Positions 61,091 to 64,000 of a DNA stretch of 64,000 bases are shown here, in pieces. This stretch comes from Bacillota bacterium (GTDB lineage: Bacteria > Bacillota > Sulfobacillia > JAJYWN01 > JAJZPE01): positions 154,181-218,180 of the forward strand of contig JAJYMC010000062.1 of NCBI GenBank assembly GCA_021787335.1. Direction: 5' to 3'. The number at the start of each line of letters is the position of its first letter. Positions within the stretch are counted from its first letter, which is position 1. The position numbers and the translations under genes were made by a program. The notes beneath the pieces are model-generated. The model ran no database searches, was not told where the DNA came from, and saw nothing but the letters and a program-made list of their open reading frames with translations.

Positions 61091-61747
61091 TCACCCCTGA
61101 CCGGCGCGTTCTTGGAGGATTCTCGGGATGACGCTCTCCCGTACATGGGCGGCCAGGCCCTCACCGTCGGCCAGGAGTTCCAGCATCGGGCCCTCGGTGA
61201 TGGTCTCCAGACTGGTGTAGTTGATGAAGCCGTGTTTCTTGAGTTCTCGCAGGTACTGGTGGAACTTGTTGCGGCCCCCGAGGCGACGCCCGAACTCCTC
61301 GTAGAGCTGAGGGTAGCTGATTTCCCTTTCCCGCCGGAGGTCCTTCATGGCCTGTCCGGTCTCGGGAAAGAGGGTGGACGCCTGCCGGTCGGCCTGGCCG
61401 CGTTCGACCCGCCGTGGAAGGGCGAGACGAATCCAGACAATCAGCAGCAAGGCATAGCAGTTGGCGTCCCAGGAGACGTTCCCGGCCCAGTCGTAGGCCA
61501 AGGCTGCACGAGTCTTCGGCGAGAGGCGAAGGGAGTAGTGGGCCGAGTATGGGCTTTCCGCCAATTCCAGGCCGTGTTCGGCCAGGGCGCGCTCCACCTC
61601 GGTCCGGATCTCGGCCCTCAGCATGTCCGGGGCCTCCTCCCGACGGATCCAGCGTTGTACGTGAAGACGGGCCAGGATGTCGGTGACGACCTGGCGGTCA
61701 TTGTCGGTCAGCAACTCTCTCACCCTCCCGGGGGCTATCCGATTCAT
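61091..61747 (-). CDS. jetB: Wadjet JetB-like (MukE-type) subunit
   Basis: ~218 residues; ATG 61747 with AGGAACG upstream is preferred, with an alternative codon at 61765. Winged-helix style regions include DNDRQVVTDILARLHVQRW near the start and SYPQLYEEFGRRLGGRNKFH then QYLRELKKHGFINY near the end. Its first ~50 bases overlap jetA in another frame. Position between jetA and jetC supports the call; the sequence family itself is weakly conserved. Confidence 0.75.
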   Translation of the reverse strand: MNRIAPGRVRELLTDNDRQVVTDILARLHVQRWIRREEAPDMLRAEIRTEVERALAEHGLELAESPYSAHYSLRLSPKTRAALAYDWAGNVSWDANCYALLLIVWIRLALPRRVERGQADRQASTLFPETGQAMKDLRREREISYPQLYEEFGRRLGGRNKFHQYLRELKKHGFINYTSLETITEGPMLELLADGEGLAAHVRESVIPRILQERAGQG

Positions 61748-63017
61748 CGTTCCTGATGACACCATCGGTCATCGAGGCCACGCCCGCCCTTCCGACGGGG
61801 ACTTCTTCGCCGAGGTCCTTGACCGCCAGCGGGAGGCGTACCAGTCGCCCGACGGTGCCGCCACGTTTCGTGCCGCCGCGCCGTTGAAGGAGGCTCAGCA
61901 GGTGCAGGCGGAAGAAGGACACGGCCTTGTCTTCGCGGGGAACGAGGTCGCTGAGCGGCATGGCCTTGCCGTCCTGGGCGACGGCTTCGAGTTCATCCAC
62001 GTATTGGCTGAGGGCCAGGTTGACGCGGGTCGGCTGCGCCTCGGCCTTGACCCTGGTGATCGTCCCCCATTGCTCGACCGGTTCCTCATTGATGATTTCC
62101 TTTCGCAGGACCGACTCGGCCACCGCGACGAGGTTGTCCGGAATGAGGAAGAGAGGCACCGGGGCGGGGGGCTGGATGCACTTCTTGGCCAATTCCGCCA
62201 GCTCCGTCGGATCGGCGTCGAGGAAGGCGGCGGCCACCTGCTCTTGGGTGACTCCCTCGGCCAGGGTCAGGAGTTGGCGCCCCATCGCCGTAATCACCCG
62301 GTTCATCTCGGACCGGTAATCATGCAGTTTCGAGAGGGTACGGTGGGCGGCCCTGGCCTCCATGAGAGCTCTGGCGTCGGAGTAATCCGCACGGGCCAGG
62401 ACCTTCCGCGTCTTCTCAGAGTAAGTCAGGCTCTCCTCAAGATAACCACGGGTCTTTTCAATCACCGGAAGGGAGCCGGAATTCAGGGCATCGCCCGCGC
62501 GGGTCAAGAGGTGCTCCAAGCGTTGCCGGATCTGGGCAATCAGCGGCAGAGGGTCTCGGCCCGTTTCGAGCTGGAACTCCAGGCCATAGAGAGCTAGGCC
62601 GAGAGCGTCCGCCTCCGGCTGCAGACTTCGGAGGAAGGTCAACAGGGCGTGCCCGACGTGGGCCAGCGGGGTGAGCTGATAGCCCCGATCGGGGTCGAGG
62701 GTGAGCCACCCACTCTCCTTGAAGCTGCGAAAGATGTTCCCACGCCGGTCCGCATCGATCCAAGAGAACTCCCGCTCCAGGTCTTGATGGGTCCAATTCT
62801 CACGAGGCCTGGCGATGAGCTCGCCGATGATCGCGAAACGCAGCACGAAGTCATCCTCGCCGCTCTTGGTCAGTTCACTCAGCAACGGGTAGAACTGACG
62901 GAGCGCTTCATAGGGGTCAAGAGGCTCCCGGTCCAGGACCGGATCGGCGCGGTTGTCCCTGGCTTCTTGCGGGGCGCCACTGGGCATATCCTGGTTCCGC
63001 TGTTCCCTATCGGACAT
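61698..63017 (-). CDS. jetA: Wadjet JetA-like (MukF/kleisin-type) subunit
   Basis: ~439 residues; ATG 63017 with GTGGAGG upstream is preferred (frame open to 63035). An N-terminal winged-helix region has YEALRQFYPLLSELTKSGED and REFSWIDADRRGNIFRSFKE. A long helical middle (~130-310) and a C-terminal winged-helix part follow. First gene of jetABCD. Kleisin role inferred from order and helical layout. Confidence 0.75.
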   Translation of the reverse strand: MSDREQRNQDMPSGAPQEARDNRADPVLDREPLDPYEALRQFYPLLSELTKSGEDDFVLRFAIIGELIARPRENWTHQDLEREFSWIDADRRGNIFRSFKESGWLTLDPDRGYQLTPLAHVGHALLTFLRSLQPEADALGLALYGLEFQLETGRDPLPLIAQIRQRLEHLLTRAGDALNSGSLPVIEKTRGYLEESLTYSEKTRKVLARADYSDARALMEARAAHRTLSKLHDYRSEMNRVITAMGRQLLTLAEGVTQEQVAAAFLDADPTELAELAKKCIQPPAPVPLFLIPDNLVAVAESVLRKEIINEEPVEQWGTITRVKAEAQPTRVNLALSQYVDELEAVAQDGKAMPLSDLVPREDKAVSFFRLHLLSLLQRRGGTKRGGTVGRLVRLPLAVKDLGEEVPVGRAGVASMTDGVIRNDESDSPREGERVADRQ

Positions 63018-63141
63018 GGCGCTGAACGCCTCCACATAGGAATTAACCCGGCGTCCATTCGACGGATGGGGCGGGGGCTCCTGCAGATAACGGGTGACAG
63101 GTTCTGGAGGAGCGAATAGTGCAAGTTCTGGGGCAGCGTGG

Positions 63142-64000
63142 CTATTCGCTCGTACGGCTCAACCTCAAGAACCTACACCCGTGCTTGGGCACGGCCGGCA
63201 AGGCCAAAGTCCCGCGAACCTCGCCGAGGTCGCGGCCGGACCACACGTCGCGCACGTGCCATGGGCCGGCCTCGCCGGTGACGGAGGGGAGGTCCAGGGT
63301 GAGGTCGGCCGGGCCGTCGGTCCAGTTGAAGACGCCGATGGACCACGTCGCTCCGGCACCAGGGCCGCCGAGGCCACGCCTGCTGCCTTCGCCGCCACCC
63401 GCCTGCTCCTTCCGCACAAACAGCCCCGGCAGCCCGTCGCGATTGGGCCGCCCGGCCGCGTCGGTGCGGAACAGGTTGAGCGCCCGTGCCGCCGACCGCG
63501 CCGGCGGGAAGACCTCGGCCAGCATCTCCAGGCGCCGCGGCGAGACGGCCGAGAAGTCGTCGCTGGTCAGGAGCATCCCGCCGGACAGGGCGATGACCGT
63601 CGCCAGGCTCTCGACCTCGGGTGGGGTCAGCTTGGTCTGGCGGTCCCGCAGAAGCAGGCAGTCCGGGTCATTGAGCCACCAGCGGTCGTGGAGGAAGGCC
63701 CGGGTCAGGGTGTTGCGGACGGCGTTCTTCGTCCCGGGCACGGTCTTCTCCCAAGGGAGCGGCGTCGGGGTCCACTGCGGGGCGACGTCCTCGCCGATGC
63801 GCATCCCGTTGACCAGGCCGACGGCGGGGCCGAGGGGCAGGCCGCAGCCCAGGATGAAGCGGTGGCCGCCGACCGCCTCGCGCACGGCCTCGAGCCCTCG
63901 CCGCAGGGCCTGGGCCCGCGTCGCCCGCGGGTCACGGCGCCGCGCGGGCAGGGCCGCGCAGTACAGGAAGTCGATCTTGACGTAGTCGTAGCCCCACTCG
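63142..64000 (-). CDS. Alpha-galactosidase-like glycoside hydrolase, GH36/GH27-type (5' truncated by window end)
   Basis: The minus-strand frame is open to base 64000. The visible ~286 residues begin EWGYDYVKIDFLYCAAL, with the presumed catalytic nucleophile Asp, then HRFILGCGLPLGPAVGLVNG and the acid/base Asp in MRIGEDVAPQW. A C-terminal beta-domain follows (TWSIGVFNWTDGPADLTLDL). It should release terminal alpha-galactosyl or related sugars. No transport or regulator gene of a sugar operon is in the window. 63018-63141 shows nothing recognisable. Confidence 0.82.
   Translation of the reverse strand, partial: EWGYDYVKIDFLYCAALPARRRDPRATRAQALRRGLEAVREAVGGHRFILGCGLPLGPAVGLVNGMRIGEDVAPQWTPTPLPWEKTVPGTKNAVRNTLTRAFLHDRWWLNDPDCLLLRDRQTKLTPPEVESLATVIALSGGMLLTSDDFSAVSPRRLEMLAEVFPPARSAARALNLFRTDAAGRPNRDGLPGLFVRKEQAGGGEGSRRGLGGPGAGATWSIGVFNWTDGPADLTLDLPSVTGEAGPWHVRDVWSGRDLGEVRGTLALPAVPKHGCRFLRLSRTSE

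Noticed and set aside
58220-61756. Long plus-strand frames opposite jetC and other minus-strand genes (for example 59846-61756)
   Set aside because: High GC makes long antisense frames common; they lack ribosome sites and family features, and the minus strand has clear motifs.

Overview
The window is GC-rich throughout, uses GTG and TTG starts often, and has closely packed, often overlapping genes. Several traits point to a high-GC member of the Bacillota (Firmicutes), possibly Limnochordia- or Symbiobacterium-like. These are a PhoP-type box of four 11-bp-spaced hexamers before pstS, a PhoP/PhoR pair, a 2-oxoacid:ferredoxin oxidoreductase and strong Shine-Dalgarno sites. The taxonomy is an inference; no rRNA or tRNA gene was seen.

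Layout: 1-9.3 kb carries the end of a korB-like gene, a cation exchanger split into two half-genes, phoP-phoR, a divergent lipoprotein gene and pstSCAB behind a Pho box (no phoU here). 9.4-14.8 kb holds two tandem cassettes, each an ECF sigma factor followed by a single-pass membrane protein with an outside beta-propeller (14 DGG-W motifs in one, 7 in the other). 14.9-18.9 kb is a moxR-DUF58-transglutaminase operon; each gene contains its own short in-frame tandem repeat. 18.9-23.6 kb carries queF, glnS, a DUF488 gene and a MATE exporter.

23.9-41.2 kb is a complete type I-G (formerly I-U) CRISPR-Cas locus: WYL regulator, cas3, csx17, csb1, csb2, a cas4-cas1 fusion, cas2, a leader and an array of 84 repeats by my count. 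The last base of the repeat is T in the first 42 repeats and C in the last 42. 41.6-42.4 kb has a nucleotidyltransferase gene with a truncated HEPN partner. 42.6-47.6 kb carries a membrane protein, a NarL-type two-component system, a c-type-heme lipoprotein and cysK.

47.9-51.8 kb is a Gabija-type pair (OLD-family nuclease plus UvrD-like helicase). 52-56 kb holds a small membrane protein, a flavoprotein, an LD-carboxypeptidase, a methyltransferase and a MIP18-type gene. 56-63 kb, on the minus strand, is a Wadjet-type jetABCD operon followed by a second nucleotidyltransferase and a helical partner. The window ends inside an alpha-galactosidase gene. Thus three defence systems aimed at phages or plasmids lie within about 40 kb, interspersed with ordinary metabolic and signalling genes.
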